Below, one piece after another: positions 35,776 to 44,538 of a DNA stretch of 64,000 nucleotides. Where the stretch lies: positions 2,991,635 through 3,055,634 of the forward strand of contig CP139021.1 of NCBI GenBank assembly GCA_034044135.1, in the 5' to 3' direction. The notes beneath the pieces are model-generated. The model ran no database searches, was not told the DNA's origin, and saw only the letters and a list, made by a program, of their open reading frames with translations. The stretch's first letter is position 1. The number at the start of each line of letters is the position of its first letter. The stretch is from Flammeovirgaceae bacterium SG7u.111. GTDB lineage: Bacteria; Bacteroidota; Bacteroidia; Cytophagales; Flammeovirgaceae. A program made the position numbers and the translations under genes.

Positions 35776-35888
35776 CAATAGACGGGGTTTTTAAGCCCCG
35801 TTTGGAAGCAAAAACGGTATTGGCTTTAGCCTAAACTAAACTTTAAGCCAAGAAAGTTTATGCAGACTGGACCGTGATAAACTCTAAT
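35776..35888 (+). repeat. R2 repeat copy B, upstream of the permease-regulator gene
   Basis: GACGGGG-TTTTTAA-GCCCCGT hairpin, then ATTGGCTTTAGCCTAAACTA and the end CCGTGATAAACTCTAAT. The element ends 31 bases before the TTG (55 before the ATG) of the permease gene. Confidence 0.82.
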
Positions 35889-35919
35889 ATGTAGAAACGA
35901 AATGGAGGTCAACTAATAA

Positions 35920-37245
35920 TTGAGCAACTGGCAACAGGTAACTATGGAAGACTTTACAAATTTTTTCTTGTTAAAAGACCCGAACGTGCGCTGGGTACTA
36001 CTGGCGGTCGTGCTTATGAGCGCTAGCTCTGCGGTGACGGGTTGCTTTACTTTTTTGCGGAAACGCGCCTTGGTTGGCGATGCTATTTCCCACGCTATTT
36101 TACCTGGCATTTGCCTGGCTTTCATCATCACCCAGACTAAAAACCCTTTTTTCTTACTCATAGGAGCATTTATTAGTGGTTGGATTGGGCTAATGACGAT
36201 TGATTTTATAACCAACAACACACGTCTAAAAACAGATGCAGCCCTAGGTTTGGTGCTTTCAGTTTTTTATGGGTTCGGGGTGCTGTTGCTTACTTCTATC
36301 CAAAACAGCGGCAATGCTACCCAAGCGGGGCTCGATAAGTTTTTGTTTGGAAAAGCGGCATCCATGATGCAAGAAGATGTGATTGTTTTTGCTTCTTTCA
36401 GTTTGGTCTTGCTGGTAGTTGTAGTTGTGTTTTTTAATAGTTTTCGGCTTGTTATTTTCGATAGAGAATACGCCATTACCCGAGGAATGCCTGTCAAGTT
36501 ATTGGAAATGCTGTTATCGGTGCTCACCGTTTTTGCCATTTCTATTGGAATTCAAACTGTTGGGGTTGTGCTAATGGCAGCATTGCTGATTACCCCGGCA
36601 GCCGCAGCTCGCTACTGGACGGAAAAGCTAATGACCATGGTTGCACTCAGTGCTGTTTTTGCCGTAGTTTCGGGTATTATCGGTACATATGTTTCCTATT
36701 CTGTCCCCAAAATGCCTACAGGGCCGTGGATTGTGACCGTGCTTTCACTGCTCACCATTTTCTCGGTGTTGGTAGGAAGGAAAAGAGGTGTGTTGGCTGC
36801 TTGGGTGAAAAAACGGAAGAACAAACGCAAAATGATGCGGGAGAATATCTTGAAAGCCCTTTATCATATAGATGAAATAAAAGGGGACTTTAACCAATGG
36901 CGTACCTTAGCAGAGATTCGTAACAAGCGATGGATAGAAGAAGAGGATATGAAAAGGGCGGTGAGGCAATTGAAAAGAAGGCATTTGCTTGAGACAAAAA
37001 CTGGAGGTTGGGCAAGGTTCACGCCCGAGGGGATAGAAGAAGGCAGGCGAATAGTGAGGGTTCACCGCTTGTGGGAAATGTATCTTTCTCGTTATATGCA
37101 ACTTCCTGCCGATCATGTTCACGAAGATGCAGAGGCAATCGAGCACATTATCACTCCAGAAATTGAAGCAGAACTATTGAGCAAGTTGGATTACCCGCTC
37201 ATGGATCCGCACGACAAACCTATTCCTTATAACTCTACGAATTAA
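35920..37245 (+). CDS. Metal ABC permease fused to a DtxR/MntR-like DNA-binding domain
   Basis: 441 residues. The first ~290 form an ABC-3 permease with about eight helices, including GDAISHAILPGICLAF and VGVVLMAALLITPAAAARYW. After a basic linker KKRKNKRKMMREN comes a winged-helix part (ILKALYHIDE, EEDMKRAVRQLKRRHLLETK) and a dimerisation/metal-site-like segment (RVHRLWEMYLSRYMQLPADH then VHEDAEAIEHI) as in DtxR/MntR. Chlamydial YtgCR is a known fusion of this type whose regulator part is released. The start is TTG 35920, with GGAGG 11 bases before it, or ATG 35944. The last residues lack an SH3 domain. Confidence 0.9.
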   Translation: MSNWQQVTMEDFTNFFLLKDPNVRWVLLAVVLMSASSAVTGCFTFLRKRALVGDAISHAILPGICLAFIITQTKNPFFLLIGAFISGWIGLMTIDFITNNTRLKTDAALGLVLSVFYGFGVLLLTSIQNSGNATQAGLDKFLFGKAASMMQEDVIVFASFSLVLLVVVVVFFNSFRLVIFDREYAITRGMPVKLLEMLLSVLTVFAISIGIQTVGVVLMAALLITPAAAARYWTEKLMTMVALSAVFAVVSGIIGTYVSYSVPKMPTGPWIVTVLSLLTIFSVLVGRKRGVLAAWVKKRKNKRKMMRENILKALYHIDEIKGDFNQWRTLAEIRNKRWIEEEDMKRAVRQLKRRHLLETKTGGWARFTPEGIEEGRRIVRVHRLWEMYLSRYMQLPADHVHEDAEAIEHIITPEIEAELLSKLDYPLMDPHDKPIPYNSTN

Positions 37246-37255
37246 CTAAGTACTC

Positions 37256-38146
37256 ATGGACGGATTTTGGATTATATTGACTGGCTCTTTGGTGGCAGGA
37301 AGCTGTGGCTTGCTGGGTTGTTATTTGTTACTTAGGAAAATGACGATGGTGGGCGATGCCATTAGCCATGCAGTACTTCCTGGAATTGTGCTTGCTTATC
37401 TTATTTCTCAGTCCAGGGCTTCGCTGGCAATGTTGATAGGCGCTGCCTTTTTTGGGGTATTGGTTACTGTATTGATAGAAGTATTGAACAAAAACGGTAA
37501 GCTCCAAGAAGACGCCGCCATCGGTGTTTCCTTTACCTGGCTCTTCGCCATCGGCGTGATTTTGATCACCATGTTCGCAGGCAAGGTAGATCTGGACCAA
37601 GACTGCGTGCTATACGGGGAAATTGCCTACGTGCCCCTCGACACGTGGATGTTGGCTAGCGGGAAATCCTTGGGACCCATAACAGTTTGGGTACTGGGGG
37701 CTAATTTTCTGGTGATCTTAGCTTTTATCATCATTGGCTACAAAGGGCTGTTGCTTACTAGTTTCGACTCCCTCCATGCTGCGGCCTTGGGTATTTCCAC
37801 CGCTTTTTGGCATTACTCCCTCATGGGAGCAGTTTCGCTCACCACGGTTCTTTCCTTCGAGTCGGTCGGGGCAATTATGGTTGTTGCCTTTTTGGTAGGG
37901 CCTCCCGCCATCGCATTTCTTCTCACCGACAATTTAAAAGTGATGCTAGGGATTTCCGTGGCAGTAGGCATTGCCTCGGCTACAACGGGTTATTTCCTTG
38001 CGGTTTGGATAGATGGGTCTATCTCAGGAGCAATGGCTACAGTAATTGGCGTGTTTTTCCTTTTGACCATGTTTTTTAGTCCAAAAAAAGGGATATTGAA
38101 GCAGCAGTTACGAAGGGGAAAAGTGGAGCAGCATGTGGAGGGGTAA
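37256..38146 (+). CDS. Metal ABC transporter permease, second subunit
   Basis: 296 residues, an ABC-3 family permease with about eight helices; GDAISHAVLPGIVLAY and VGAIMVVAFLVGPPAIAFLL are conserved. The ATG lies 10 bases after the fusion-protein stop, so they are cotranscribed. Together with the binding protein, ATPase and first permease it completes a TroABCD-like importer. An IS5-type element has inserted 22 bases beyond its stop and does not damage it. Confidence 0.93.
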   Translation: MDGFWIILTGSLVAGSCGLLGCYLLLRKMTMVGDAISHAVLPGIVLAYLISQSRASLAMLIGAAFFGVLVTVLIEVLNKNGKLQEDAAIGVSFTWLFAIGVILITMFAGKVDLDQDCVLYGEIAYVPLDTWMLASGKSLGPITVWVLGANFLVILAFIIIGYKGLLLTSFDSLHAAALGISTAFWHYSLMGAVSLTTVLSFESVGAIMVVAFLVGPPAIAFLLTDNLKVMLGISVAVGIASATTGYFLAVWIDGSISGAMATVIGVFFLLTMFFSPKKGILKQQLRRGKVEQHVEG

Positions 38147-38168
38147 ATAATTGGTTAGTTTTTAATAA

Positions 38169-39035
38169 GAGCATGTTTAAATTTTGAAAAGAGCCGGGCA
38201 GGCTAAAACTTTGTAGTGACGAAACAACAAAGTTTATGGAAACAGGATATACCCGCTTGACCTCCCGGCAATGGCAATATATAAAAGAATATCTTCCCGT
38301 GGAAAGGAAACGCAAATATGACCTCAGGGACGTGGTGGACTCGATCTTGTACTGCATGCGCAGCGGACAGCAGTGGCGCAGCCTCTCGGGCGAGGGACGC
38401 CCTCCTTGGAATGTGGTATACTATTATTTCCGCAAGTGGCAGGGGGACAACACGCTTTTTCGGCTGAACGCGGCACTCAACCAACTAGAGCGCAAGAGGA
38501 AGGGCAAGAAGGCGACCCCGAGCATGCTTTCCATTGATAGCCAGTCGGTAAAGTGCGCGCCTTTTATCGGGCAGGACACGGGGCTGGACGGCAACAAGAA
38601 GGTGAACGGGAGAAAAAGGCACGTCATCACCGATACGCTCGGGCTGGTATGGGGAGTGGTCGCCACTGGCGCCAACGAGCATGACGGCACGATAGGGCAA
38701 CGGGTGGTGGAGCCCCTCTTGGGCTACCTGCACAGGATGGAAAAGATCCTGGCAGACCAGGCCTATAAAAAGAAGTTCACCGGATGGGTAGAGGACAACA
38801 TAAGGGGCGTAGAGGTCGAGATATCCTCTTGTCCCCCAACCCCCAGGGGCTTTGTGCCCATCAAGTGGAGATGGGTCACCGAGAGGACATTCGGCACGTT
38901 CAATTTCTTCCGGAGGCTGTCCAAAGACTATGAAAAAACTACCAAAAGCCAAGAAGCTTGGGTTTTATGGCAAAACTGCCAAATAATACTTAATAGGATC
39001 AAAAAAATGCCTATTTAAAATTTTTAAACATGATC
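38169..39035 (+). mobile_element. IS5-family insertion sequence, 867 bp, with TAA target duplication
   Basis: Terminal inverted repeats GAGCATGTTTAAATTTTG (left) and AAAATTTTTAAACATGATC (right) bound a single transposase gene. TAA occurs directly outside both ends (38166-38168 and 39036-39038), a 3-bp duplication as in many IS5 members. The GC-rich interior differs sharply from its flanks, a sign of recent arrival. Confidence 0.9.
38236..39018 (+). CDS. IS5-family DDE transposase
   Basis: 260 residues. An N-terminal DUF4096-like segment (LTSRQWQYIKEYLPVERKRK, LYCMRSGQQWRSL) precedes the DDE core: Asp in SIDSQSVK, Asp in LADQAYKKKF and Glu in VTERTFGTFNFFRRL. The frame is complete in one piece, so the element may be active. 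Codon use is richer in G and C than that of neighbouring genes. Confidence 0.95.
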   Translation: METGYTRLTSRQWQYIKEYLPVERKRKYDLRDVVDSILYCMRSGQQWRSLSGEGRPPWNVVYYYFRKWQGDNTLFRLNAALNQLERKRKGKKATPSMLSIDSQSVKCAPFIGQDTGLDGNKKVNGRKRHVITDTLGLVWGVVATGANEHDGTIGQRVVEPLLGYLHRMEKILADQAYKKKFTGWVEDNIRGVEVEISSCPPTPRGFVPIKWRWVTERTFGTFNFFRRLSKDYEKTTKSQEAWVLWQNCQIILNRIKKMPI

Positions 39036-39048
39036 TAAAGTACATAGT

Positions 39049-39960
39049 TCAAAGTATGTTTGAAGAATAACTTTTTTCCACATTTGGATGAATTTTGTTT
39101 TTGTCACTTAAAAAATCAAAGTATTCTAATAGATCAATTGAAAAAAACACCTTATTTAAATGATTAGAATTGTTATCTTCATTGATTAATTCAAAGTATT
39201 GGATTGACTTGCTTTTATTTGAACTTATTTCTTTAAAAGAATCACTAAGTACTTTTTTGTATTTGATACGATCAGAGTGTGTTGCTTTTTTTATTTCTTT
39301 ATAAATTCTGATAAAGCAAGATATATATTCTCTGATATTAGGTCTTAAATCTATTTTGTTATTAGAACTTGTTTTTTGAGCTTCTTGTAAAATACCTTTT
39401 TTAAAAGATTTATCCTCAGATAAAACATATAAATCCAAGAGAAGCTTAACTGTCATTCTTGAATAAGACTCATGGTTTTCCTGGGTTGTCTTTCCACTAT
39501 AAGAAATGATATTTATAGGTAATTTAGCATGTTGAACATAGTTTCTAAATTCCTCTAAAAATCTATAGCTAAAGTATTTATCATATTCTTGTCTTCTTAT
39601 TTGTTTGAATAGCCTTGGAATAGTTTCTTTATCATAAAATTTTGATAGGCTATGACTAGTGTGGTCTAAAAAAAGTCTTGTTGAAGTTAATAAGTTTATG
39701 ATTCTCCTGTCCATTTTCAGCCTATCATTCATCATATCAATATGTTTTCTTATACCCCGGACTCTTGAGTATTCACAAATAGATAAAATCTCGGTTTCAT
39801 ATTCTAAATAATTATCTATGACAAGTGCAATTTTTTCTTCTAAATCAATTGAGAATAAAAAGTAAGCTTTAGCTTTTTTTAAATCTTCATATATCCTTTC
39901 AGGGATTTCTTTTTCTTGTTCTTTAAGTTGAGAATTATACCATCTTAATTTGTAAACCAT
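39049..39960 (-). CDS. AT-rich protein of unknown function with a HEPN-like RNYxxH motif
   Basis: 303 residues, nearly all helical by composition. YRFLEEFRNYVQHAKLPI near residue 135 contains R-N-Y-V-Q-H, the Rx4H arrangement of HEPN RNase/toxin domains, preceded by a helix FLDHTSHSLSKFYD. The remainder (DRIKYKKVLSDSFKEISSNK, FFSIDLLEYFDFLSDKNK) is not recognised. HEPN proteins act in toxin-antitoxin and phage-defence systems, but no partner gene lies next to it. It has lower GC than the core genes and lies against an IS5 copy, which suggests acquisition. Confidence 0.55.
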   Translation of the reverse strand: MVYKLRWYNSQLKEQEKEIPERIYEDLKKAKAYFLFSIDLEEKIALVIDNYLEYETEILSICEYSRVRGIRKHIDMMNDRLKMDRRIINLLTSTRLFLDHTSHSLSKFYDKETIPRLFKQIRRQEYDKYFSYRFLEEFRNYVQHAKLPINIISYSGKTTQENHESYSRMTVKLLLDLYVLSEDKSFKKGILQEAQKTSSNNKIDLRPNIREYISCFIRIYKEIKKATHSDRIKYKKVLSDSFKEISSNKSKSIQYFELINEDNNSNHLNKVFFSIDLLEYFDFLSDKNKIHPNVEKSYSSNIL

Positions 39961-40091
39961 ATTTTTTTGAGTAAATATAACATTGAAAATAATATATTTA
40001 ATAATAATTATTGCTGACCTATTTTAGAAGTTATTTGAGTTGTTTTGTTCAAAAAAGTTATAAGGTATTTATTACCTGATTGTTTATAGAG

Positions 40092-40152
40092 GTTAGTTTA
40101 GGCTAAAACCAAATCATTTTTCCTTTGAGCGGAGCTTTTAAGCCCCGCCTAG
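40092..40152 (-). repeat. R2 repeat copy C, partial
   Basis: On the minus strand: GGCGGGGCTTAAAAGCTCCG, then TTTGGTTTTAGCCTAAACTA. It matches the first half of the other R2 copies, while the gene-proximal half is degraded. It points toward the gene at 39960, about 130 bases away. The remainder of the 39961-40298 gap holds no other feature. Confidence 0.65.
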
Positions 40153-40298
40153 TTTAATTGATATATACGTCCTTTAGATAGGATATTCGATCATAATTAA
40201 ATGAAGTTTTAGCAAAAAGTTTAAATCAGTTCATAGTAAGCACATTTGGAATTCAGCAATGTTTGAATGTAAATTGAGCCATCGGAAACATAAAACAA

Positions 40299-40940
40299 AT
40301 GAAGATGAAAAAACACAAAACCCTACTTAGAGTGGCGGCTTCGCTACTGCTCATTTCTATTTCTAGTTTTACATTAGTTTCTTATTTATCCCCTTCCCAA
40401 AAATCACCTGTTTCTATTTTCAATGGAAAAAACCTAGACGGCTGGAAAATCTACGGCACAGAAAAATGGTACGTGGAAGATGGCCTGTTAGTTTGCGAAA
40501 GTGGCTCTGATGAACAGTACGGTTATTTGGGTACGGAGAAAAGCTACAAAGATTTTGAGTTGACCTTGGAGTTTAAGCAAGAGGCGGACGGAAATAGTGG
40601 CGTGTTTTTCAGGTCTTCAATAGAAGGGACAAAAATCAGCGGTTGGCAAGTAGAAGTAGCCCCACCCAACCACGATACTGGCGGTGTGTACGAGTCGTAT
40701 GGCAGAGGTTGGCTGCACCAAATCCCAGACGAAAAAGAAGGTTTCTTGAAATATGAAGAATGGAACGAGTTGAAGGTTCGGGTGAAAGGGGCAAAGGTAA
40801 CTACTTGGCTGAATGGAAATAAGATGGTGGACTTTGAAGATGAGAAAATAGGAAAAGCTGAAGGTTGCATTGCCCTTCAGATTCACGATGGAGGAGGGAT
40901 AAAAGTCCGTTGGAGAAATATTATGGTGAGAGAGTTCTAA
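40299..40940 (+). CDS. Exported DUF1080 (3-keto-disaccharide hydrolase-type) protein
   Basis: 213 residues with a signal peptide (VAASLLLISISSFTLVSYL). The jelly-roll domain shows IFNGKNLDGWKIYG, DFELTLEFKQEADGNSGVFF and IALQIHDGGGIKVRWRNIMV, the marks of DUF1080 (PF06439). Members cleave 3-keto-glycosides or bind glycans in the periplasm. The next gene encodes a Tat-exported sugar isomerase-like protein 36 bases on, and the pair is a common Bacteroidota combination in sugar oxidation pathways. Confidence 0.92.
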   Translation: MKMKKHKTLLRVAASLLLISISSFTLVSYLSPSQKSPVSIFNGKNLDGWKIYGTEKWYVEDGLLVCESGSDEQYGYLGTEKSYKDFELTLEFKQEADGNSGVFFRSSIEGTKISGWQVEVAPPNHDTGGVYESYGRGWLHQIPDEKEGFLKYEEWNELKVRVKGAKVTTWLNGNKMVDFEDEKIGKAEGCIALQIHDGGGIKVRWRNIMVREF

Positions 40941-40975
40941 ATGCGTGTACGAACTATACGAATAACAAATTAACA

Positions 40976-41947
40976 ATGAAGATGGAATTAGAAGAAAGAA
41001 GAAGTTTTTTGAAGAAATCGGCTTTAGGAATTGCTGGAGCTACTATGCTCCCCTCGTTCTATACGGGGGCTTTTGCAGCTAACGGTGCGACAAGAAAATA
41101 TAGCCTATGTCTCGATACTGGCTCTGTTGGGGTGAGCGGAAGCATGGAGGAAATTTTAGATTATGCCATTAAATACGGGTTTGAGTCGATAGGGGCGAGT
41201 GCTCAGCAACTTGCCGAAATGAGCGAGAAGCAGCTGAAAGCCTTGCTTAAAAAGATGAAGAAAAACAACATCTCTTGGGGTACATCTGGCTTGACGTTTA
41301 ACTTTAGAAATGACTTAGAAGCTCACAAAGCTGGCATGAAAGATTTTACTAAATATACAGCAGCACTCGAAAAAGCGGGGGTAACCCGTATGAGTACGTG
41401 GATTTTGCCCGCCCACGACAGCCTGACCTATACCCAAAATCTAAAGCTTCATGCCGATAGGGTTAGGGAAATAGCAACAGTACTAGGCGACCATGGAATC
41501 AGGTTTGGGCTGGAGTACGTGGGACCAAAAACATTTTGGACTTCAAAAAGATACCCATTTGTTCATTCGATGGCGGAAACAGGTGATTTGATAGCGGCCA
41601 TAGGGAAAGATAATGTGGGGTATGTATTGGATAGCTACCATTGGTTTTGTGCCGAGGAAAGCGTGGAAGATATTTTGAAATTATCGAACAAAGACGTGGT
41701 TTCTTGCGACCTAAACGATGCGCCTGATGTACCGCTTTACGAGCAGAAAGACTTAGTGAGGGCATTGCCTATGTCTACAGGTAAAATTGATGTAAAAGCC
41801 TACCTCGATGCATTGATCAAAATCGGTTTTGATGGTCCGGTACGGTGCGAGCCATTTGACAAGAAATTAAATGCGATGGAAAATGAACCCGCACTTGAAA
41901 CTACTTTCAAATCGATGAAAAAAGCATTTGATTTGGTTGATAAATAA
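40976..41947 (+). CDS. Tat-exported sugar phosphate isomerase/epimerase-like TIM barrel
   Basis: 323 residues starting MKMELEERRSFLKKSALGIA, a twin-arginine signal (RRSFLKK) and hydrophobic stretch up to AFAANG. A longer frame upstream overlaps the previous gene and is rejected. The AP endonuclease-2-type TIM barrel includes YAIKYGFESIGASA, RFGLEYVGPKTF and VLDSYHWFCAEE, with likely metal ligands at Glu, Asp/His and a late Glu in RCEPFD. Substrate unknown, probably a keto or acyclic sugar from the preceding enzyme. Confidence 0.88.
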   Translation: MKMELEERRSFLKKSALGIAGATMLPSFYTGAFAANGATRKYSLCLDTGSVGVSGSMEEILDYAIKYGFESIGASAQQLAEMSEKQLKALLKKMKKNNISWGTSGLTFNFRNDLEAHKAGMKDFTKYTAALEKAGVTRMSTWILPAHDSLTYTQNLKLHADRVREIATVLGDHGIRFGLEYVGPKTFWTSKRYPFVHSMAETGDLIAAIGKDNVGYVLDSYHWFCAEESVEDILKLSNKDVVSCDLNDAPDVPLYEQKDLVRALPMSTGKIDVKAYLDALIKIGFDGPVRCEPFDKKLNAMENEPALETTFKSMKKAFDLVDK

Positions 41948-41974
41948 GGGTGAGAATTTTATTGAAATTATGCT

Positions 41975-42011
41975 AAGCTATTGGGTATTTATTGACCTAA
42001 TAGCTTTTTTT
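41975..42011 (+). terminator. Rho-independent terminator of the DUF1080-isomerase operon
   Basis: AAGCTATTGGGT / ACCTAATAGCTT stem with one mismatch and a run of seven T, 27 bases after the stop. Confidence 0.82.
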
Positions 42012-42073
42012 GAACCTTTGATAAAGAGTTTAGTTCAAAAGAAGATTGATTTTCTGATTGGCAAAAAAAGTAT

Positions 42074-42985
42074 ATGAAAGTTTTAATGGTAAACAACCCT
42101 ATTTCTGGGGGGAATGATAAATCTGTTTTTTTGGATGCTGCCAAGAAAATGGCTCATTATTATGGTATAGAGCTGGTTGTTTTTAATACCACCGGGAAAG
42201 ATGATATTGAAAAGCTAAAAGGCGCATTAGAAAAAGAGCAACCCGACAGAGTAGCTTCGGTAGGAGGGGATGGTACATCTCTTATGACAAGCGAGGCACT
42301 TATAGGCTCGGAAACCCCATTTGGGATCGTTCCTTTTGGTTCTGCCAATGGGATGGCCAAAGAGCTAGGCGTTGACAAAGAGCCGATCGATGCCTTTCGG
42401 GATATTCTTGTTTCCCAATTAATTATACCCCTTGATTTGGTAAAAGTGAACGATGCCCATCATTTGCTGCACTTGGGCGATGCTGGAGCCAATGCGTATA
42501 TGGTGGAAAAGTTTAGCCAAGAAGAGGGAAGAGGTTGGCTCGGCTATGCAAAGCATTTTATTGAGGCTATCAAAAATGAAGAGAAGTTTAACGTGCGGAT
42601 TTTTGCCGAAGGAGAATGGCATGAGCATGAGGCGTATTCCATTATTCTGGCAAATGCGCGGATGTACGGAACAGGGGTGATAGTGAATTCAAAGGGAAAT
42701 CCACACGATGGTTATTTTGAGATAATAGTGATTCAAAAGTCCGATTTGTCTGGATTGGTAAACCTTGGGATATCTAGCATAACCAAAGAGTCGGTAGATG
42801 CACTGGAGAGCTATCATACTTCTTATAAGGTAAAAGAAGCAGAGATTCAATTTGAACATCCTCGGCTTTTTCAGCTGGATGGAGAGGTGATGGGGGAGTT
42901 GTCCAGTATAAAAGCTCAAGTTCTGAATATTCCTCTTAATTATATAACTACAGCAAACAATTCATTTATTGGAGACCTCGCTTAG
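42074..42985 (+). CDS. Diacylglycerol kinase-family lipid kinase
   Basis: 303 residues. N-terminal NNPISGG, then the ATP-site VASVGGDGTSLMTSEAL and FGIVPFGSANGMAKELG, define the DAGK catalytic fold (YegS/DgkB branch). The C-terminal half has the beta-sandwich with FQLDGEV. It phosphorylates diacylglycerol, undecaprenol-like or sphingoid lipids at the membrane; the lipid is unknown. Its stop overlaps the convergent membrane-protein gene by four bases. Confidence 0.9.
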   Translation: MKVLMVNNPISGGNDKSVFLDAAKKMAHYYGIELVVFNTTGKDDIEKLKGALEKEQPDRVASVGGDGTSLMTSEALIGSETPFGIVPFGSANGMAKELGVDKEPIDAFRDILVSQLIIPLDLVKVNDAHHLLHLGDAGANAYMVEKFSQEEGRGWLGYAKHFIEAIKNEEKFNVRIFAEGEWHEHEAYSIILANARMYGTGVIVNSKGNPHDGYFEIIVIQKSDLSGLVNLGISSITKESVDALESYHTSYKVKEAEIQFEHPRLFQLDGEVMGELSSIKAQVLNIPLNYITTANNSFIGDLA

Positions 42986-43323
42986 GCTAATTTCTCAAGT
43001 ACTAAGTAGTCTTGGTTTTTATTTCCTCCTTTTATTACACGGCCATTAAATTTTACTTTTTCTGATTTTTTATCTTCAAACTGAACGTACTTATCAAAAT
43101 CAATTACTTTGCTTTTTGCTTCTTCTTTCTTTTCAGGAGCAGCTTTCTTTTTTAAGAACAGTCCAACAGCTAAAAATACTGAGGCAAACATGAATCCTAA
43201 TGATAGAATCGCCATTATTTTGGTGAAATAAGGAGCATTACTGCTTTCCATAGCAATAGTAGAAGTGAATGCCGCAAGGCTTAAAAGAATGATGGCTGAG
43301 AAAAGATAAGTAACTTGTTTCAT
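42982..43323 (-). CDS. Small membrane protein of unknown function
   Basis: 113 residues with two helices (YLFSAIILLSLAAFTSTIAM and IMAILSLGFMFASVFLAVGLF) and a Lys/Glu-rich cytoplasmic tail KKKAAPEKKEEAKSK. No family is recognised. Upstream lies a palindrome shared with the PARP gene, suggesting common control. Its 3' end overlaps the lipid-kinase gene by four bases. Confidence 0.7.
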   Translation of the reverse strand: MKQVTYLFSAIILLSLAAFTSTIAMESSNAPYFTKIMAILSLGFMFASVFLAVGLFLKKKAAPEKKEEAKSKVIDFDKYVQFEDKKSEKVKFNGRVIKGGNKNQDYLVLEKLA

Positions 43324-43367
43324 GGCTTTTAGCTTTAATGTTTAAGATATACCACTAAAGTAGCCTC

Positions 43368-43390
43368 CCAGACCGTACGCTATTTACGGT
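43368..43390 (-). promoter_or_regulatory. Shared palindrome upstream of the small membrane protein gene
   Basis: GACCGTA / TACGGTC around CGCTATT, 44 bases before the ATG. The 23-base word CCAG-W-CCGTA-M-GCTATTTACGGT occurs only here and upstream of the PARP gene. Confidence 0.5.
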
Positions 43391-43561
43391 CTCCATATTT
43401 CTTCCAAATTAATACAACCTATCTCCCTATAAGACGTTAGTTACAAAAATGTTAAGAATCAAACTGGTTAACATTTGTTTAAGCGGATGTGCGTACTTTT
43501 TCTTCGGAAAGTCGTATATTTTCACAGTTAAATATAACTTCATTAACTATCAATTACACTC

Positions 43562-43729
43562 ATGGAAAAAGATCTATTTGCTTTAAGTCCAAGTCAAGCT
43601 GTAACTAGAATTAGAGAATTAATGAACAAACAAGACTACGAAGGCCTCGAGTCATTTGAGTCAGACGAGCTAGATGAGCTCCAGTACATCTTCTCCAACC
43701 AATTGGAAGACTACGACCTCGACTACTAG
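43562..43729 (+). CDS. 55-residue acidic small protein
   Basis: ATG at 43562 opens MEKDLFALSPSQAVTRIREL and continues to the very acidic end LEDYDLDY-stop. It is helical and acidic with no signal or Cys. The upstream region is AT-rich with TTTTCTTCGG and TATATTTTC that could be promoter parts. An imperfect hairpin (GAGGGCAAAGCC ... GGGCTTTGTCGCCTC) lies after the stop at about 43763-43815. No family is recognised; the clean frame and codon use support a real gene. Confidence 0.55.
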   Translation: MEKDLFALSPSQAVTRIRELMNKQDYEGLESFESDELDELQYIFSNQLEDYDLDY

Positions 43730-43959
43730 TAGCTAAGGCTACATATCAGTAGATCCACCAAGAGGGCAAAGCCGCTTTTTGAAGCTTAAGTTTTGCCATA
43801 GGGCTTTGTCGCCTCTACCCAAATTGATGCAAGAATGTATCAGATAGGAATACTCACCCCTTTATAAATCCTAATTACCTCCTTTTTTAACTTATTCCCT
43901 ATTGCTTTTCTATTTTTGCCTCGGATTTTATATAAAACAAGATCTTTTAGGCAATATCA

Positions 43960-44538
43960 ATGGATGAACTTACCAAAGAAGGATTTTCTCGATTAGAATA
44001 TCTCATTATTTTCTTTTCAATTTTGTACGGTTATGTAACTATTAGTTTTATCAACCATTTGGCTGAATTGCTGAAAAAGCATACCCAGCTAAAGTTTCAT
44101 TTCGTTCCTTTAGCTTGGATATTTTTGTTTTTCGGGCTTTTGTTTTCATCTTGGTATTCGAGGTGGGGAATGATAGATATTTCGCTCAAAGGTTTTCACC
44201 ACTTTATAGTGCTCACCCTCCCCGTTTTGATAATGACTGTGATCAGTTCCCTTCTAAGTCCTCCCATTCCTAAGCAGGGAGAAACAATTGATATGTACGG
44301 GTTCTTTGCAAAGAATAGAGTGATGTTTTTTGTGAGTTTTTCTACTTATTCCTCTTTCGAACTTATTTCAGGTTGGATATATGATACTATTCAAGAAATA
44401 AGATTTTGTGTATTGTTGTTTTACACAGTTTTGTTTGTATTGGGCTTGTTATCAAAAAACAAAAAATACCAAACACTTATAGCAGCCATTTCGGCAATAG
44501 TTTTCATACTTGTTTTTTCAATTTTAGAAAAAATTTGA
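43960..44538 (+). CDS. Integral membrane protein of unknown function
   Basis: 192 residues with about six hydrophobic segments (e.g. LIIFFSILYGYVTISFI, FVPLAWIFLFFGLLFSSW, VLLFYTVLFVLGLLS). No motif or family is recognised. It stands alone with its own AT-rich upstream region. Confidence 0.7.
   Translation: MDELTKEGFSRLEYLIIFFSILYGYVTISFINHLAELLKKHTQLKFHFVPLAWIFLFFGLLFSSWYSRWGMIDISLKGFHHFIVLTLPVLIMTVISSLLSPPIPKQGETIDMYGFFAKNRVMFFVSFSTYSSFELISGWIYDTIQEIRFCVLLFYTVLFVLGLLSKNKKYQTLIAAISAIVFILVFSILEKI

Noticed and set aside
40865-40975. Longer start for the sugar-isomerase-like protein
   Set aside because: It would overlap the DUF1080 gene and bury the twin-arginine signal; ATG at 40976 places the signal at the N-terminus.
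43730-43830. Riboswitch or terminator with confident structure after the 55-residue gene
   Set aside because: The arms pair only with several bulges and there is no T tail; no known riboswitch core is seen.
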